41,560 nucleotides of DNA from a virus: positions 1-41,560 of IMG/VR virus record IMGVR_UViG_3300025151_000093, one strand, 5' to 3'. This document shows, piece after piece, positions 39,888 to 41,560 of the stretch. A program made the translations under genes and the position numbers. The notes under the pieces are model-generated. The model searched no databases and was not told the origin of the DNA. It saw only the letters and a program-made list of their open reading frames with translations. Every line of letters begins with the position of its first letter. Positions within the stretch are counted from its first letter, which is position 1.

Positions 39888-40641
39888 TTATTATTTTCCC
39901 TCCATAAGAAGTAATACCATTCACAATATCAAGCACTACTAAATTGAAGTTGTTATTTGAATATATATCTACAATAGCAACATTATGAGTCCAATTTGTA
40001 GGACGACCACTAAGATAATCTTTTGTCATATCAGTTAAACATCCCATTGAATACGCCATGTGTGGTCCTGAGATGTGTGTGATGACTGCTTTTTGGGAGT
40101 CGTGTGTATGCCCATAGATGATGTTACATCCCATTTGTAAGGCGTGAGTTCTTGCATGGGCAATTCCCATGTAGTGTCCTCCGTGGTAAGCGTATAATTT
40201 GCTTCCAAACACTTTAATGACTTTACCATAGGGTGCCCATTTATATCCACGTTCATCGAATTTAAAAGCTCTTCTGGAATGGTAATGTTTAAGGTATGGG
40301 TTTTCTTCGACAAAGTGGTCAAACCATTTTTCGTGATTCCCTTGAGTGAACTGCTTTTTTTTGCAGTTAATCTTATCCAAAACCTCATCAATTCTATCAA
40401 GTCCTTTATTGCCCTCTTTGATTTCCTTTTCAATAAACGGAAGTTGATATTCAAGAGGTGGGCGTTTCTTTTTACGCCATTGCCAATGACTGACTGATTC
40501 TCCATCAACTGTATCTCCTAATAGTAAAAAAGCAGAAGGCTTTACTGTTTCTAATACGTTTAAAGCACATCGAAAAGCCTTTTCATCATGATTGGGGAAG
40601 TGGATGTCTGGAAAGACAACAACTCTTTCTTTTATTTTCAT
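39880..40641 (-). CDS. Calcineurin-like metallophosphoesterase
   Basis: A 253-residue protein with all core motifs in order: D12-x-H14 ('FPDIHFP'), G42-D43 ('LLLGDTVDG'), G101-N102-H103-E104, H153 ('AYHGGHY') and G177-H178-T179-H180. It is therefore expected to bind two metal ions and cleave phosphoester bonds. The substrate cannot be read from the sequence. Nucleic acids, cyclic nucleotides and phosphoproteins are all possible. It overlaps the tail gene by eight bases and follows the lysis enzyme, so it is expressed late and may counter host signals or trim DNA. Confidence 0.87.
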   Translation of the reverse strand: MKIKERVVVFPDIHFPNHDEKAFRCALNVLETVKPSAFLLLGDTVDGESVSHWQWRKKKRPPLEYQLPFIEKEIKEGNKGLDRIDEVLDKINCKKKQFTQGNHEKWFDHFVEENPYLKHYHSRRAFKFDERGYKWAPYGKVIKVFGSKLYAYHGGHYMGIAHARTHALQMGCNIIYGHTHDSQKAVITHISGPHMAYSMGCLTDMTKDYLSGRPTNWTHNVAIVDIYSNNNFNLVVLDIVNGITSYGGKIISA

Positions 40642-40651
40642 AGTTCCTCAT

Positions 40652-41050
40652 TTAGTCAAGTATCTCAAAATGAACTAAGTCATCGAAACGATTATCCTTA
40701 GTAGTTCTTTTGCCCTTAAACTGAGATGATGCATTCCAGTCGCCTCCCCAGCGAATTTTATACCCAAGTTGATTTGCAGTAGCTAACATCCACCCTCCTA
40801 AGTAATGAAAATCATCTCTAGCATCCCAATCTATAGGATATGGCGAAATATCAACTGCTTTGCCTTGTACGTGTTTACCAAACTTAGTTTTACTTAAACC
40901 TTTAGCCACCAATTCGTCTTGTCTTTCCTGGCTCCTAATACCTTCTATAACAGTAATATCAAAATATTCAACAACTTCATTTAGGAGGTGAACTAATCTT
41001 TCGTCCACCCCCTCTAATCTTTTCTTACTTCTTTTACCTAGCTTAGGCAT
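40652..41050 (-). CDS. M15-type peptidase endolysin
   Basis: A 132-residue single-domain enzyme. 'GKHVQGKAVDISP' gives zinc ligands H60 and D67. 'DDLVHFEI' gives H127, with D124 nearby for catalysis. 'RWGGDW' (D104) completes the VanY/L-Ala-D-Glu or D-Ala-D-Ala peptidase pattern. It has no signal peptide or cell-wall binding domain, so export must depend on a holin, for which the TM gene two steps upstream is a candidate. The ATG overlaps the previous stop. Confidence 0.88.
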   Translation of the reverse strand: MPKLGKRSKKRLEGVDERLVHLLNEVVEYFDITVIEGIRSQERQDELVAKGLSKTKFGKHVQGKAVDISPYPIDWDARDDFHYLGGWMLATANQLGYKIRWGGDWNASSQFKGKRTTKDNRFDDLVHFEILD

Positions 41051-41226
41051 TACATACCAATTTTTTTAAGTAACACTACTTTAATTACTTTCCATAAAGC
41101 CTGAAGAACTGCTTCTTCTGTTTTTTCATTAATGATAGGGATATCTACAGCTTTGTTTATTTCTGCAATTATCTCTTTACCATTCTCATCTGACAATAAG
41201 TCGTCTGCTATTAACTTTGCTAACAT
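41050..41226 (-). CDS. Small hypothetical protein in the lysis cassette (58 aa)
   Basis: The frame reads MLAKLIADDLLSDENGKEII and ends 'ALWKVIKVVLLKKIGM'. Both ends overlap neighbours as TAATG, which strongly supports translation. The amphipathic, Lys-rich C-terminal helix could bind membranes. It sits between the holin candidate and the endolysin, so it may be a lysis accessory. Confidence 0.65.
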   Translation of the reverse strand: MLAKLIADDLLSDENGKEIIAEINKAVDIPIINEKTEEAVLQALWKVIKVVLLKKIGM

Positions 41227-41438
41227 TATATCAACCTCATTAGTACGTTTATTATTATTGGCAAGCTGACCACAGCCATAGTACCTAAGACTTGCATCTT
41301 AGCGATTGACCTTTCATGGTTCTCAACTTTGCCATTTAATTTTTCTAAATGCTTTTCTACTCTATTTAATACAGAGTAAATATTTTTAAGTCTTTCATCG
41401 TGCTTTACAAGCAATGCGTATATATCTTTAGTATCCAT
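41226..41438 (-). CDS. Holin-like protein with coiled coil and C-terminal TM
   Basis: A 70-residue protein. The first 45 residues form a charged coiled coil ('HDERLKNIYSVLNRVEKHLE'). The last 25 form one hydrophobic segment ('VLGTMAVVSLPIIINVLMRL'). This is the XhlA-like/hemolysin-type accessory-holin layout. Next to an M15 endolysin, a lysis role is reasonable. A tail-anchored scaffold is the alternative. Confidence 0.65.
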   Translation of the reverse strand: MDTKDIYALLVKHDERLKNIYSVLNRVEKHLEKLNGKVENHERSIAKMQVLGTMAVVSLPIIINVLMRLI

Positions 41439-41441
41439 TAA

Positions 41442-41560
41442 TTAATTGGTGTTTCTAATTCTATCTAATTCTTTTTCTAAATAATCAATTCTTTGATTTT
41501 GTTTAATATCGGCTGGTATTTCTGCATTTTGATTTGCTTTAGCATCTTCTTCCATTCTAC
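41442..41560 (-). CDS. Coiled-coil protein at the window edge (possibly partial)
   Basis: The frame is open to the right edge. If the ATG at 41555 is the start, it encodes MEEDAKANQNAEIPADIKQN followed by 'QRIDYLEKELDRIRNTN', a short charged coiled coil of 37 residues. It ends two bases before the next gene's TAATG-like junction. It may be the C-terminal part of a longer protein. Confidence 0.45.
   Translation of the reverse strand, partial: RMEEDAKANQNAEIPADIKQNQRIDYLEKELDRIRNTN

Noticed and set aside
1-41560. Circular genome closing at the window ends
   Set aside because: Joining the ends would stop the left-edge fibre-like protein after 15 residues, and no terminal repeat is visible, so I treat the window as a segment.
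1-41560. CRISPR array, integrase or transposase
   Set aside because: No regularly spaced repeats and no recombinase or DDE motifs were seen. The only mobile-type gene is the HNH endonuclease.

Overview
The window is AT-rich, densely packed tailed-phage DNA. There are no ribosomal, tRNA, integrase or host genes. The morphogenesis genes suggest a short-tailed (podovirus-like) phage of a bacterium that uses AGGAG-type ribosome binding sites: a P22-type portal, an SU10/DUF5309-like capsid protein, a nozzle-like tail protein, and internal/ejection-type proteins. No sheath, tube or tape-measure gene is seen. The host cannot be named. Both ends cut through leftward genes or their flanks, so this is a segment of a larger genome.

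Layout. (1) Positions 1-10094, minus strand, read right to left: a small gene, small terminase candidate, an unknown gene, large terminase, portal, scaffold, major capsid, decoration protein, a strong hairpin, then connector and fibre-type genes. Many are coupled by TAATG or TGATG stop/start overlaps. (2) Positions 9733-10324: divergent control region with three iterons and a hairpin-rich leader. (3) Positions 10325-22346, plus strand: early and replication region. It holds small unknown genes, an HNH endonuclease, a MazG-like protein, a possible histone-fold protein, a DUF932 protein, a DUF1071 annealing protein, an SSB-like protein, an AEP primase-helicase and a PD-(D/E)xK resolvase. No DNA polymerase lies in the window. 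(4) Positions 22351-41560, minus strand, convergent with region 3: coiled-coil, membrane and zinc-peptidase (lysis) genes, a metallophosphoesterase, a large tail protein, three internal-protein candidates, a 3,174-residue giant protein and a 578-residue partner.

Two features stand out. The giant protein carries a DxDGD motif (D1323, D1325, D1327) preceded by an R-x-P segment and a possible second barrel. This matches the catalytic layout of single-chain double-psi beta-barrel RNA polymerases (crAss-like, YonO, QDE-1). The motif is flanked by hydrophobic ejection-type domains, so I infer a virion-carried RNA polymerase that enters the cell with the DNA.

Second, the early region holds long stretches without convincing genes but full of nested inverted repeats, mainly 10974-11754, 12672-12807, 13711-13776, 14593-14643 and 21478-21713. 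These read as ornate structured RNAs. Two of them (11072-11200 and 12672-12807) share a closing stem with two compensatory base-pair changes and the same 3' hairpin, so they look like paralogues. The 781-nt block recalls the large phage RNAs GOLLD and ROOL in size and setting, but I cannot confirm membership of a known class.
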